Assembly: GCF_900100765.1 (NCBI RefSeq)
Contig: NZ_FNFO01000001.1
Coordinates: 558,001-622,000 of the forward strand
Direction: 5' to 3'
From: Catalinimonas alkaloidigena
GTDB taxonomy: Bacteria; Bacteroidota; Bacteroidia; Cytophagales; Flexibacteraceae
Length of the DNA stretch: 64,000 bases
Positions 25,825-34,937 of this stretch are shown here, in pieces. Under the pieces are notes generated by a model. It had not been told where the DNA came from. It saw nothing but the letters and a program-made list of their open reading frames with translations, and ran no database searches. How positions within the stretch are numbered: position 1 is the stretch's first letter; the number at the start of each line of letters is the position of its first letter. Made by a program: the position numbers and the translations under genes.

Positions 25825-28230
25825 TTATTCATCGCGTAAGGCTTCTACGGGGTTGGCGGTCGCGACCAGCAGTGAACGTAAGCTGACTACCAGTGACGTA
25901 AGCAGGCTGATGCTCAGACCAATGACCAACAAGATGCTTACCTTGATATCGACGCGGTAGGCAAAATCCAGCAGCCACTGCTGTGCCAGCAGGTAGGCGA
26001 CCGGTGCGGCGAGGAGGGTAGCCACCGCCACTCCCACGATAAATTCCCGGTTCAGCAGCAGCAACACCTGCCCGATCGAGGCACCCAGTACTTTGCGCAC
26101 GCCGATCTCTTTGGTGCGGGTTTGCGCCAGGTAGGCTACCAGCCCTAGCAGGCCCAGCAGCGCCAGTGCCATGGCGATGCCGCTGATAACGAGCGTCAGT
26201 CGAGAGATGTCTCGTTCCTGCGCGTACAGTTGATCCAGGCGCTCCGTCAGAAACTCGTAGCTGAACGGGGCCTCTTTGACCAGTGCTTGGTATTCGCGTT
26301 CCAGTAGGGAGAGCACTTGCGAAGTCTGCGTGGCATCGAACCGGACCACCATCTGCTCCACCCACCGGGGCTCCTGGGCTACTTCATAGAACAGGGGCCC
26401 CACCTTCTGGCGCAGCGAAAAAAAGTGAATGTCGGGGAGAACACCGGCCACGGTTTTAGGAATGCCCTCGCCCAAGGCCCCGTTTTCCCACGAAGGTTCC
26501 AGCACAATCGTTTTGCCGACCGCGCTGTGCGCGTCCCAGCCGAACTGACGGGCGGCGGTCTCGTTGATGTAAAACAGTTGCTCCGGCGCACCAGGATGCA
26601 ACGCTGCCGACAGGGCGGCACTGTCCATGCCCAATACCTGCCAGTAGGCGACGTCCATATACAGGGTATGCGCATCGTCCATCACCACCTGAAATCCTTC
26701 CGGCACGTAATCGATATGATTGAACGTGGCACTGCCGGGCAACAGACCGCTGCCTACCTGGTGGATGTCCGGTTCCTGCACCAGCCGCTGTTTCAGACGT
26801 TGGTAGACGTCGACATCCTCTAGCGGAATCTGCACGATCCCTTCCCGCACAAACCCCAGGTTCTTTCGTTGCACGTAACGCAACTGATCGTTGATGATAT
26901 AAGTGACGCCCAGCAGACTAATGATGAGCGTAAACTGGCTGATGACCAGTACCCGACGCAGCCGGGCGTTGCGTTTGGGGTGTTGTTTGGGTCGGAAAAG
27001 GCCGACGATGTGCTGTCCGGCCAGCAGCAGCGCAGGGTAAAGACCCGCCAGTCCGGCAATGAGCACTACCAACGCCAGCGGAGCCAGTACGAAGCGCCAG
27101 TCGCGGACGTAGAGGTTGATCAGTTCCAGATTCATCAGACGGTTAAAGGCAGGGAGGAGGGCGTCGATCACTCCGAGGGCGAGCAGCCAGCTTAACAGCG
27201 CGAAAAACAACGCTTCACACAAAAATTGCACGCGGAGTTCCCAGGGGCGTGCGCCCAGCACTTTGCGCAGGCCCACTTCTTTGTGGCGGCCGTGGTAAAC
27301 GGCTACCGACAGGTTGACGTAGCTGATGAGGGTAATGAGCAGAATCACCGCGCCCATCCACGCAAACAGGTAAAAATAGCGCACGTCGCCGGGGGGCTTG
27401 AGTTCGTATAGAACATTGGAACGCAGGTGGATGTCGGCCAGGCGTTGTACCTGTTCGCCTTTGACGAGCGGATCGTCGACGCGCGCCGGATTCTGGCGAT
27501 GCAACGCGGCGGTGATTTCCGTAGCCAGGCGCGCGGGCGTGACCTCGGGTCGGCTGCGCACGTAGGTGTAGGCCCCCCAGGCAGGAATCCGGGCGGGATT
27601 TAACGCCATCTCGAACCCAACGTGCGAAACGTCTGGCACATCTGCGATAATGCCCGTGATGCGGTAGTCGATGCTGTCCAGGCGAATGGTGTGCCCTAAG
27701 GCCGCCTCTGCATACGTCTCGCCGAAGTGACGCCGGGCGGCCGTTTCTGTCAGGATCGCACTGTTGGGTTGGGCAAACGCAGAGGTCGGGTCGCCTTCCA
27801 GAAACGTCCAGGTGAAAAGATCGAGGAAGGCAGGTCCCGTATTCGTAAAGAGAATGTGCTTCTGGGCAAACGTCTTCTCCCGGGTGGTAATAAAGTTTTC
27901 CTGATCGCCTGTGACGGCGAACTGAGCGACTTTCTCAATGTCCGGCAGGGCACGCAGGTAGTCGAGTTTTTCCTGCTGTTGGGCTGCGTCGGCGTCTGCA
28001 TAACCGGGAAATCCCAGCACGGGGTACCACTGGGAACGGTAATGACTGATGATGCGGTAGGTGCGTTCGTGGTGCTGATGGAAGCGATCGTACGAATACT
28101 CGTGGTGAGCGTAGAGGAAAGCCAGCAGGCAGGTGACCAGCCCCGCCGTCAGGCCAACTACGTTGATCAGGGTGTAGGCGCGGTGCTTAAGGCACTGCCG
28201 AAGGATAATCTGCCAGTAGTTGTAGAACAT
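25825..28230 (-). CDS. MacB/FtsX-type ABC transporter permease
   Basis: An 801-residue permease with two repeats of a periplasmic MacB_PCD domain plus an FtsX domain, the common Bacteroidota layout. The N-terminal helix follows LKHRAYTLINVVGLTAGLV (14-32). The first FtsX bundle is at about 285-410 (HKEVGLRKVLGARPWELR). The second bundle is at about 680-795 (RTKEIGVRKVLGASIGQV). No ATPase gene is adjacent, so its partner is elsewhere. Such permeases usually act in lipoprotein, peptide or antimicrobial efflux, and the substrate is unknown. It is transcribed alone between two terminators. Confidence 0.9.
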   Translation of the reverse strand: MFYNYWQIILRQCLKHRAYTLINVVGLTAGLVTCLLAFLYAHHEYSYDRFHQHHERTYRIISHYRSQWYPVLGFPGYADADAAQQQEKLDYLRALPDIEKVAQFAVTGDQENFITTREKTFAQKHILFTNTGPAFLDLFTWTFLEGDPTSAFAQPNSAILTETAARRHFGETYAEAALGHTIRLDSIDYRITGIIADVPDVSHVGFEMALNPARIPAWGAYTYVRSRPEVTPARLATEITAALHRQNPARVDDPLVKGEQVQRLADIHLRSNVLYELKPPGDVRYFYLFAWMGAVILLITLISYVNLSVAVYHGRHKEVGLRKVLGARPWELRVQFLCEALFFALLSWLLALGVIDALLPAFNRLMNLELINLYVRDWRFVLAPLALVVLIAGLAGLYPALLLAGQHIVGLFRPKQHPKRNARLRRVLVISQFTLIISLLGVTYIINDQLRYVQRKNLGFVREGIVQIPLEDVDVYQRLKQRLVQEPDIHQVGSGLLPGSATFNHIDYVPEGFQVVMDDAHTLYMDVAYWQVLGMDSAALSAALHPGAPEQLFYINETAARQFGWDAHSAVGKTIVLEPSWENGALGEGIPKTVAGVLPDIHFFSLRQKVGPLFYEVAQEPRWVEQMVVRFDATQTSQVLSLLEREYQALVKEAPFSYEFLTERLDQLYAQERDISRLTLVISGIAMALALLGLLGLVAYLAQTRTKEIGVRKVLGASIGQVLLLLNREFIVGVAVATLLAAPVAYLLAQQWLLDFAYRVDIKVSILLVIGLSISLLTSLVVSLRSLLVATANPVEALRDE

Positions 28231-28440
28231 GCGGGTCGTATAGGGTGGGACGTAAGTCGTACTATCAACTATCGTGCGTATTGTGTAACTATTTGATAAT
28301 CAGTGATTTTATTTGGAAGTGTGTTGGCGGAACGTTCGTGCATGGACACTCGCGTCCGGTTTCGGACGGCAGCGTTGCAAGGAAGAATGAGTGGGAATCT
28401 GCAGATTTGTCCTGGTCTTGCTCTTTAAAGGCACTTCTAA

Positions 28441-28482
28441 AAAGCAAAGGGGACACTGTCATCGCAGCGTCCCCTTTGCTTT
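28441..28482. terminator. Terminator downstream of the His-rich secreted protein gene
   Basis: AAAGCAAAGGGGAC (28441-28454) pairs perfectly with GTCCCCTTTGCTTT (28469-28482) over a 14-base loop. It lies just past the stop at 28499 on the minus strand and also upstream of the ABC permease start region. Confidence 0.85.
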
Positions 28483-28498
28483 TGTGCTTGCTTTTCGC

Positions 28499-28891
28499 TT
28501 AGTGCGTGTGTTCTTCGCCGTCGTGGCACTTCTCCTGCACTTCGTGAAAACGCTCGTGGAGGTCGTCCAAATCGGCGAAAATCTCTTCGTCCGAAGCCTC
28601 GGTTCGCACCGTCTTGCGCAATTTTTTGGCCGTAGTCACCAGCGCATCCAGCGATTCGGACACCGCTTCGTTATATCCCTGGGGCAGGGGGGCACGTTGC
28701 CAGGCGACCGCCGCCTTGACCAGCTCGTCGACGCGGGTCTTGATGGGCTGCATGTTCCCCTCTTCGGCGGGGTGGAAGGTCTGGGCCATCACTTTGTGGA
28801 ACGCTTGCATCTCTTTCCATTCGGGTTGGTCCTGGGCAAACGTAGCGGCCTGGAAAAGCAGGCAGAATGCTACGGCGAGTAGATATTTCAT
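28499..28891 (-). CDS. Small secreted protein, His/acid-rich C-terminus
   Basis: A 130-residue precursor with a signal peptide cleaved near FAQDQ (residue 20). The mature part is mostly helical, and hydrophobic residues spaced as in a helical bundle (HKVMAQTFHPAEEGNMQPIKTRVDEL) recall periplasmic metal-stress or CpxP-like helical proteins. The C-terminus HERFHEVQEKCHDGEEHTH is rich in His, Glu and one Cys and could bind metal ions. Function is unknown; the metal idea is inference from composition. It is monocistronic. Confidence 0.7.
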   Translation of the reverse strand: MKYLLAVAFCLLFQAATFAQDQPEWKEMQAFHKVMAQTFHPAEEGNMQPIKTRVDELVKAAVAWQRAPLPQGYNEAVSESLDALVTTAKKLRKTVRTEASDEEIFADLDDLHERFHEVQEKCHDGEEHTH

Positions 28892-28949
28892 ACGATGAAG
28901 TTGGTCTTGTCAGGTTGAAGTCACCGCAAAGATAACGCCAGCAAGTCGG

Positions 28950-29555
28950 TTATTCTTGCGCGGGCGGGGTGATCATGATGTGGGCGCGGTGCGTACCCGG
29001 GTCCATAATCCACGGACCACCCGGCACCGTCGGTCGCTCGGGCAAGCCGGTCGACGCGGCCGTGGCGAACGGAATGTAGACGACGTAGCGGTAATTGGCG
29101 CCCGTTACCTGGTTGGTGGCAGGGTCGTATTGGGCATCGGCTCCGGCCAGAATGTGCAGTGTGGCGGGGTGCGTGGGCATCTTGAGCGTACCCGCTTTGG
29201 CTTCTGCTTCCCGGATGTCGAACAGTTCCCTGCCGTTTTTCCCTTCCTCGCGCAGGGCCCGACCGCGTGCCATAAACGGCTCCAGATCTTTGTGATAGCA
29301 CACTACTTCGAAACCGGGTTGGTTCGGGTCATCGGCCCGGCAGATCTGGCTGTTGGTGCCCTCGCGCAGCGTGACCACCTTGCCCTGGGCATCGTAGCCC
29401 AATACGGTGGCTTCCGCACGTTCCGGCTCGGGTGCCGCCAGGAGTGCAGCGCTGATCTGCTGTTCTTTGTTGGGAATCGATTGCGCCTGTGTGCAGGCGG
29501 CCGGCAGACTGGCGGCGACAACGGCAAAAGCGAAGATCAGAGAGGAGTAGCGCAT
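28950..29555 (-). CDS. Secreted protein of unknown function
   Basis: A 201-residue precursor starting at the ATG at 29555, which puts the signal peptide (MRYSSLIFAFAVVAASLPAAC) at the N-terminus. The in-frame start at 29579 would add eight residues before it. The signal may be a lipoprotein signal (SLPAAC) or be cleaved after AQS. The mature part contains a conserved-looking GYDAQGKVVTLREGTN block, CYHKDLEPFMARGRALREEGKNG, HPATLHILAGADA and a final GGPWIMDPGTHRAHIMITP. I do not recognise a characterised family. It is followed by a DinB-like gene upstream on the same strand. Confidence 0.7.
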   Translation of the reverse strand: MRYSSLIFAFAVVAASLPAACTQAQSIPNKEQQISAALLAAPEPERAEATVLGYDAQGKVVTLREGTNSQICRADDPNQPGFEVVCYHKDLEPFMARGRALREEGKNGRELFDIREAEAKAGTLKMPTHPATLHILAGADAQYDPATNQVTGANYRYVVYIPFATAASTGLPERPTVPGGPWIMDPGTHRAHIMITPPAQE

Positions 29556-29621
29556 GGCGATAGGAGGTTGGTGGTTCAAAGTAATGATTTACACGCAAAA
29601 CCCCATGGGCGGGGCGAAGGC

Positions 29622-30071
29622 TTACGCCGCCACAAAATACCGACGGTGGTAGTTGATTTGCCCGAGGTGGTAATGAAAGTGCGCCAGCAGGCGAGCCATC
29701 ATAAAACCGATGCTCTGGTCCTGCCCGGCGTTGTGCTCTTCCGGGTAAGCGTACGGCAATTGTTCTTCCTCCAGGTCCAGGCACACTTCTTCCATCATGT
29801 CGAGGGTCGACTGGATGCGTTGCAACAGCAGCTCGCGGGAAACGTCCTGTTCGGTAAACTCGCGTTCGCGTTCGCGCTGGTAGCCCGTTTTGCCCAGGCC
29901 CTGTCCCACAAAGTGGTTGAGGTTACCCAGCAGGTGGAGCGTCAGATTCCCGGCCGAGTTGGTGGTGCCGGGGAGTTTGCGCCAGATGAAGTTCTCGTCA
30001 GGATACGCGCCGATCTCTTCCCGGAGTTGATCCAGGCCACGGCGAAAAAATTCGTGCAATGCCGCAATCAT
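29622..30071 (-). CDS. DinB-like (DUF1572-type) four-helix protein
   Basis: A 149-residue helical protein of the DinB/YfiT superfamily. The metal-site histidines of the fold are apparent: one in LTLHLLGNLNHFVG (about 44-57) and two in LLAHFHYHLGQINYHRRYF near the C-terminus. This superfamily includes mycothiol- or bacillithiol-type transferases and many uncharacterised members. The DUF1572 subfamily is frequent in Bacteroidota. The reaction cannot be predicted. It lies upstream of the secreted protein at 28950 by 66 bases and may share its transcript. Confidence 0.82.
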   Translation of the reverse strand: MIAALHEFFRRGLDQLREEIGAYPDENFIWRKLPGTTNSAGNLTLHLLGNLNHFVGQGLGKTGYQREREREFTEQDVSRELLLQRIQSTLDMMEEVCLDLEEEQLPYAYPEEHNAGQDQSIGFMMARLLAHFHYHLGQINYHRRYFVAA

Positions 30072-30273
30072 AGAAGGTTTGTTTTGGGGCCTGAATATAG
30101 GATTTATGCAGAAAGGTAGTATACCGATTGGGCCGAAATCTTCTTGGTGGTTCTGCGGTAGAGGACCCGGTCGAGCCAGTAGCCGGGGCCGGACGTTTCG
30201 GCAGACTCCCTAAAAACCCGGAAAATTTCGCTGGGATGTCGGTTTTTTACAAAAGATGTCTGACCGAACTTTT

Positions 30274-30281
30274 TACATTTG
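30274..30281 (+). promoter_or_regulatory. Candidate -7 element of the beta-barrel gene
   Basis: TACATTTG matches TAnnTTTG exactly, 47 bases before the ATG at 30328. A clear -33 TTTG at the right distance is not seen. Confidence 0.45.
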
Positions 30282-30327
30282 AACCATCAAATCATTCTCC
30301 AAGCACAATTACCTTTTTTTCAAGTTT

Positions 30328-30879
30328 ATGAAGAAACTTCTTATCTGTTTGGTGGTTATGATGGGCCTGTTTGCAGCAGTACCGCATAACGCACAAGCAC
30401 AGTCGTACGCGAAGGGCGATAACATCCTGATGGCGGGTGTTTCGATTGGCCGGTACGGATACGGCTATTCGTGGTACTACAGCAACGCCGCGTTGTTCCT
30501 GCCGCTGAACGCGGCCCTCGAGTTAGGCGTGCACGAGTTTATCAGCGTTGGTCCTTACCTGGCCTATGCGCGCTGGTACGGCTGGAACTACGTTTCCGTA
30601 GGGGCGCGCGGTTCGGCCCACCTGTTTCCCATTCTGAACGAATACCTGGATACGGATCTGGACGATACAGATATAGATGTCTACGTCAGTGTGTTGCTGG
30701 GGCTCGATTTTCGGCCCTACTATTACACCAACGACAGCAATTTTCGGGGGCGTGCCGGCATTGGCGGTGGCTCGGTAGTGGGGGCCCGCTACCAATTCAA
30801 CCCCAACGTCGGTGTCTACGCCGAAGTCGGTCGCGGTGCCCTGGGGTACCTGACCGGTGGCGTCGCCCTAAAGTTCTGA
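30328..30879 (+). CDS. Small outer-membrane beta-barrel protein
   Basis: A 183-residue precursor with a signal peptide ending at HNAQAQS (about residue 25). The mature protein is rich in Gly, Tyr and alternating hydrophobic residues (GVSIGRYGYGYSWYYSN, FISVGPYLAYARWYGWN). It ends GYLTGGVALKF with a terminal Phe, as in outer-membrane barrels. An acidic turn (DTDLDDTDIDVY) lies in a central loop and could bind calcium. Function is unknown. It has its own promoter box and two terminator-like hairpins. Confidence 0.8.
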   Translation: MKKLLICLVVMMGLFAAVPHNAQAQSYAKGDNILMAGVSIGRYGYGYSWYYSNAALFLPLNAALELGVHEFISVGPYLAYARWYGWNYVSVGARGSAHLFPILNEYLDTDLDDTDIDVYVSVLLGLDFRPYYYTNDSNFRGRAGIGGGSVVGARYQFNPNVGVYAEVGRGALGYLTGGVALKF

Positions 30880-30941
30880 GTATAGAGCGAGTGATCCTAA
30901 GCCCCCCATGGGACTGCAAAAAATCCATGGGTTGCTTGGAG

Positions 30942-30973
30942 CCGACTGCTTCGGAAAGAAGTAGTCGGTTTTT
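30942..30973 (+). terminator. Terminator after the beta-barrel gene
   Basis: CCGACTGCTTC (30942-30952) pairs with GAAGTAGTCGG (30958-30968), with one G-T pair and a 5-base loop, and is followed by five T. Confidence 0.8.
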
Positions 30974-30994
30974 GCACTGCTGTTCCCTTCCTAG

Positions 30995-31033
30995 CAAAAA
31001 AGCCGGCTTCTGCACTAGAAACCGGCTTTTTTG
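30995..31033. terminator. Terminator of the zinc alcohol dehydrogenase gene (bidirectional)
   Basis: CAAAAAAGCCGG (30995-31006) is complementary to CCGGCTTTTTTG (31022-31033). It lies just beyond the stop codon at 31047 of the minus-strand gene, with T-runs in both directions. Confidence 0.8.
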
Positions 31034-31046
31034 TGTTTGCATCTAT

Positions 31047-32207
31047 TCAGGGTTTGAGGACCACTTTCAGGCAGTTGTCTTCTTTGTTGTTGAAAATCTC
31101 GTAGCCGTGCACGGCCTGGTCGAGCGGCAGGGTATGGGTAATGATGTCGTCCAGTTTCACTTTTTCCTGTTTGACCAAGTCCAGGAGGTGGTCGATGTAC
31201 GTCTGCACCGGCGCTTGCCCGCCCCGGAAAATGATCTCCTTGTCGAACATCTGGCCGAGTGGAAAATTGTCATAGTTGGTCATGTATACGCCCACACACG
31301 TCACGGTGCCACCCCGGCGTACGGTCGAAAATGCATTTTCCAGCACCTTGATCGTGCCGACCTGCGTGCGGACCACCGATAAGGCCTTTTCCAGGACGTT
31401 CCGGTCGGCTTCCATCCCGACGGCGTCGATACACACGTCAGCCCCGCGCCCGCTGGTCATGTCCCGCACGGCTTTGGGAATGTCGACTTTGGCGGCGTTC
31501 AGCACTTCCGATCCCGCCGATTTCTGCGCCTTTTCGAGCCGATACGGCTGAATGTCGACGCCGATCACCCGCGCGGCGCCCTGCAACCAGGCTGCTTTCT
31601 GGGCCATGATGCCCACGGGGCCGCAGCCAAAAACCACCACGGTTTCGCCGCCCTTCAGGTTGGCCCAGTCGACGCCTGCCCAGCCGGTAGGGAAGATGTC
31701 GGTGAGGAACAGGACCTGTTCGTCCGTCAGGTTGTCGGGCACTTTGCGTGGCCCGAAGTCGGCGTACGGAACTCGGACGTATTCGGCCTGGCCGCCGTCG
31801 TACCCACCGAAAATGGAGGTGTAGCCGAACAGCGCGCCCCCTTTGCCTTTGGTCAGGCCCCCGTCGGGGCCGTAAAATTCAGGGTTGGAATTTTCGCACT
31901 GCGTGGGCAGGTGGGCCTGCTGACAGAAGTAACAGTGGCCGCAGGCAATGGGAAACGGCACCACCACGCGGTCGCCTTTTTTCAGGTTATTGACACCCGC
32001 ACCCACTTCTTCGACAATGCCCATGAACTCGTGACCCACCACAAAGCTCTGGGTATCGGGAATTTTACCGTTGTAAATGTGCAGGTCAGAACCGCAAATG
32101 GCCGTGGACGTTACCCGAATGATGGCATCGCGGGCCTCTTTCAGTTCCGGGTCCGGCACGGTATCGACACGAACGTCTTTGGGTTTATGGTAAACCAGGG
32201 CTTTCAT
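31047..32207 (-). CDS. Zinc-dependent alcohol dehydrogenase (formaldehyde/threonine dehydrogenase type)
   Basis: A 386-residue medium-chain dehydrogenase; the ATG at 32207 (MKALVYHKPKDVRVD) is preferred to a long upstream extension of the frame. Catalytic zinc ligands are Cys38 (AICGSDLH) and His59-Glu60 (GHEF). The structural zinc cysteines are at 89, 92, 95 and 104. The Rossmann motif is VFGCGPVGIMA. A long insert (about 105-150) and the DIFPTGWAG segment are typical of glutathione-independent formaldehyde dehydrogenase-like enzymes. It is cytoplasmic and monocistronic. The exact alcohol or aldehyde substrate is not clear. Confidence 0.9.
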   Translation of the reverse strand: MKALVYHKPKDVRVDTVPDPELKEARDAIIRVTSTAICGSDLHIYNGKIPDTQSFVVGHEFMGIVEEVGAGVNNLKKGDRVVVPFPIACGHCYFCQQAHLPTQCENSNPEFYGPDGGLTKGKGGALFGYTSIFGGYDGGQAEYVRVPYADFGPRKVPDNLTDEQVLFLTDIFPTGWAGVDWANLKGGETVVVFGCGPVGIMAQKAAWLQGAARVIGVDIQPYRLEKAQKSAGSEVLNAAKVDIPKAVRDMTSGRGADVCIDAVGMEADRNVLEKALSVVRTQVGTIKVLENAFSTVRRGGTVTCVGVYMTNYDNFPLGQMFDKEIIFRGGQAPVQTYIDHLLDLVKQEKVKLDDIITHTLPLDQAVHGYEIFNNKEDNCLKVVLKP

Positions 32208-32390
32208 ACGCAGGGTTGGGGAATGATGTGATGAATAGTTGTGACATAACCAGACCAGAAGTCTGATGAAGAAAAGTATCCTTACAAACGCGCCGGGCCG
32301 CTTTGGGTTGCAAAAACCTGGTCCGCAGGAAGTTAGCAACTCGCGCAGCGGAATGCCGGCGGAGAGCCCCCCGGGCATGCCGGCTTTTTC

Positions 32391-32398
32391 TATCTTTG
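32391..32398 (+). promoter_or_regulatory. Candidate -7 element upstream of the GWxTD gene
   Basis: TATCTTTG is an exact TAnnTTTG match, 71 bases before the ATG at 32469. A GCCGGC...GCCGGCTTTTT hairpin directly precedes it. Confidence 0.45.
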
Positions 32399-32468
32399 AG
32401 AAGGGCGAAGCTTTTCGCCAAAAACCGCGAAATTTCTTCGCGCCTTTGTACGTTACTAAGTATACGTG

Positions 32469-33731
32469 ATGCGCTATATGAATATAAAACGATACTCGCG
32501 TTGGATCTGGGGAGCGCTGTTGGTGGGCGCGGTGGCCTGTAGTCCTTACGAACGCCTCAGCAAAACCGACCTTTCGTACCGCTACGGCGCCGAGACGCCC
32601 CTCCAGGTAGACAGCAAGGTGCTGGACGAAGGGGGGCAAATGCGCGTGTTCCTCGACATCAAGGCTAGCAAACTGGGCGACGACGCCACATTGGCGACGC
32701 TGAACGAGCGCTATGGCTTTTCGTACCGCATTACGCCCAGCTACCGGAGCAAAGAGACCATTGTCTCCGTTCCTTCGCTCGAATTTTCAGGTTTTCATGG
32801 TCGGAATAGCGACGGTACGTTCCACGTTTCGTTTCCGCTGGCCAAAATCGGAACGCCTTCGGCACTGATGGTGCTGACCGCAACCGAGAAGGCAAGCGGC
32901 AAAGCGGTGATGTTCGACATTCCGATTTCGTTCGCCGACGAAGACCTGAAAACGAAGTACGCCCTGTTCCCGATTCGGCATAATTACCCGGCCGGTCCGT
33001 ACGTGACGACGCGCGACACGGTGGTGATCCGCTCGTTGCGAAACGATGCCCAGCCGCTGATGGTCCGCTACTTCAGTGATGCGTTCCGTCCGGCTTTGCC
33101 GCCGATGGCCATCACCAACTCCATCAAAAACCGCCCGGAAGAGACGCAGACTTACCAGCTACGCCCCGGCGAGGTGATGAAATTTGTGGCCGACGGGTTG
33201 TACTTCGCTCAGGAAGACACCAACTCGCGCGAGGGTTTTTCGTTCGTCGTGAACCCCAACCGTTTCCCGCGCGTCACCCGCGCTACGGAACTGATCGAGC
33301 CGCTTATTTACATCACTACTCGGAAAGAGCGCGAAAAACTGCTGTCGTCCGAAAATCCGAAGTTGGCCCTCGATGCCTTCTGGCTAAAACTTAGCAATAA
33401 TAATCGCGAGTACGCTCGCCGCATGATCCGCGAATATTATACCCGCGTGCAGGAGGCCAACGCACTGTTTACCACGTTCAAACAAGGGTGGATGACTGAC
33501 CAGGGCATGACCTACATCATCTTCGGGCCGCCCCAAAAAATGCTGCGCTACAACGACCGCGAGGAGTGGTATTACGAAAAAAGCGCCAGTATGCCCGAAG
33601 TCTATTTTACGTTCCTGAAAAGACCCACTATTTTTACCGACGAGAATTATGAATTGGTCCGGTATAACGAATTTGACCGGGTCTGGTATGCAAGCGTCGA
33701 ACAGTGGAGAAAAGGAATCGTCCGAAGATAA
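32469..33731 (+). CDS. GWxTD-domain lipoprotein
   Basis: A 420-residue lipoprotein with signal MRYMNIKRYSRWIWGALLVGAVAC and lipobox AVAC. ATGs at 32469 and 32478 are both possible; GTG at 32466 is less likely. The central part is beta-rich. The C-terminal region contains the signature GWMTDQGMTYIIFGPP (about 345-360), followed by REEWYY. GWxTD proteins are widespread in Bacteroidota and Acidobacteria but uncharacterised. The 3' end overlaps the rlmB start by 28 bases, suggesting translational coupling. Confidence 0.85.
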   Translation: MRYMNIKRYSRWIWGALLVGAVACSPYERLSKTDLSYRYGAETPLQVDSKVLDEGGQMRVFLDIKASKLGDDATLATLNERYGFSYRITPSYRSKETIVSVPSLEFSGFHGRNSDGTFHVSFPLAKIGTPSALMVLTATEKASGKAVMFDIPISFADEDLKTKYALFPIRHNYPAGPYVTTRDTVVIRSLRNDAQPLMVRYFSDAFRPALPPMAITNSIKNRPEETQTYQLRPGEVMKFVADGLYFAQEDTNSREGFSFVVNPNRFPRVTRATELIEPLIYITTRKEREKLLSSENPKLALDAFWLKLSNNNREYARRMIREYYTRVQEANALFTTFKQGWMTDQGMTYIIFGPPQKMLRYNDREEWYYEKSASMPEVYFTFLKRPTIFTDENYELVRYNEFDRVWYASVEQWRKGIVRR

Positions 33732-34507
33732 GACCCACCGCACCGGAAGCCTCGCCCGTAGGGCGTGACGTGGTGTTTGGCCTGCGGGCCGTAGTGGAAG
33801 TGCTCCGTTCCGATCAGGAAGTGGAGCGTATTCTGGTCCAGAAGGACCTGAAAAACGAAGTGGCCCTGCCCGAAGTATTGGTGCTGGCCCGCGAGCGGCA
33901 CGTGCCTGTGCAACGGGTGCCGATCGAAAAACTCAACCGCGTTACCCGGAAGAATCACCAGGGCGTTATCGCCCTGATTTCGTCCATCGCCTACGCGTCG
34001 CTCGAAAACGTAATCGATGCGGCCTACGAGGCGGGGCACGACCCCCTCATGCTGATTCTGGATCGCGTGACCGACGTGCGCAACTTCGGCGCCATCGCCC
34101 GTTCGGCCGAATGCGCCGGAGTCGATGCGTTGGTGTTGCCCGAACGGGGTGGAGCGCGGATCGGCAGCGATGCGCTGAAAACCTCAGCGGGGGCGCTCAG
34201 TCACCTGCCCGTCTGTCGGGTGCCACGCCTGGCACAAACCATCCGAGAGTTGCAGGCGCGGGGGGTGCGTGTGGTGGCCTGTACCGAGAAGGCCGACAAG
34301 CTGCTGTATGAAGTGGACCTGAGCGGACCGTTAGCGCTGTTGCTCGGTTCCGAGGAGGACGGCATTCAACCGGAGCTGCTGGAGAAAAGTGACGAACAGG
34401 TACGTTTGCCGATTCAGGGCAAAGTCAGTTCGTTGAACGTCTCGGTGGCGGCCGGAATTGCGACGTACGAGGCAGTGCGTCAGCGCCTGAACACCGTCGT
34501 CCCGTAA
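33704..34507 (+). CDS. rlmB: 23S rRNA 2'-O-methyltransferase, SpoU family (RlmB-like)
   Basis: A 267-residue SPOUT methyltransferase. An N-terminal substrate-binding domain (about 20-95, VFGLRAVVEVL) precedes the knotted catalytic domain. Motif 1 is LDRVTDVRNFGAIARSAECAGVDALVLP. Motif 2 is LLLGSEEDGIQ, and motif 3 is IQGKVSSLNVSVAAGIATYE. The start is a GTG at 33704 inside the preceding gene; no later start would keep the N-terminal domain. RlmB methylates a guanosine of 23S rRNA; the specific site is inferred from the family. Confidence 0.9.
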   Translation: MEKRNRPKIRPTAPEASPVGRDVVFGLRAVVEVLRSDQEVERILVQKDLKNEVALPEVLVLARERHVPVQRVPIEKLNRVTRKNHQGVIALISSIAYASLENVIDAAYEAGHDPLMLILDRVTDVRNFGAIARSAECAGVDALVLPERGGARIGSDALKTSAGALSHLPVCRVPRLAQTIRELQARGVRVVACTEKADKLLYEVDLSGPLALLLGSEEDGIQPELLEKSDEQVRLPIQGKVSSLNVSVAAGIATYEAVRQRLNTVVP

Positions 34508-34523
34508 AATTCCCCCTAACTAG

Positions 34524-34934
34524 GTGACTTCCTTTTATGTGTCGACCGACCGTAGCCGGCTGGATGTCGGCATGATCCACGCGTACCTATCGCAGCGCTC
34601 CTACTGGGCACAAAACCGGACGCGGGCGCAGGTAGAAACTTCCATGGCACATTCGTTATGTTTCGGGGCGTATCAGGACGAGCGGCAGGTCGGCTTTGCC
34701 CGTGTGGTGACGGATTATGCAGTCTTTGCCTGGCTGGCCGACGTGTTTGTGTTGGAGGACGTTCGGGGACAGGGCGTGGGCAAACTGCTGGTGCGCTCCA
34801 TCGTGGAGCACCCTGAATTGCAGCTAGTCAAACGCTGGATGCTAGCCACCAAAGACGCACACGACCTGTACCGACAGCACGGATTTCAGGAAGTGCATGA
34901 TCCTGCGCTCCTGATGGAGCGGATGCGTTCTTAA
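34524..34934 (+). CDS. GNAT-family N-acetyltransferase
   Basis: A 136-residue single GNAT domain with a GTG start 16 bases after rlmB. The acetyl-CoA binding motif A is FVLEDVRGQGVGKLLVRSIV (about 74-93). Motif B is YRQHGFQEVHDP near the C-terminus. The shape resembles small GNAT proteins of the YjcF/PhnO kind. The acceptor is unknown. It probably forms an operon with the two preceding genes and is convergent with, and only 3 bases from, the next gene. Confidence 0.85.
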   Translation: MTSFYVSTDRSRLDVGMIHAYLSQRSYWAQNRTRAQVETSMAHSLCFGAYQDERQVGFARVVTDYAVFAWLADVFVLEDVRGQGVGKLLVRSIVEHPELQLVKRWMLATKDAHDLYRQHGFQEVHDPALLMERMRS

Positions 34935-34937
34935 CTG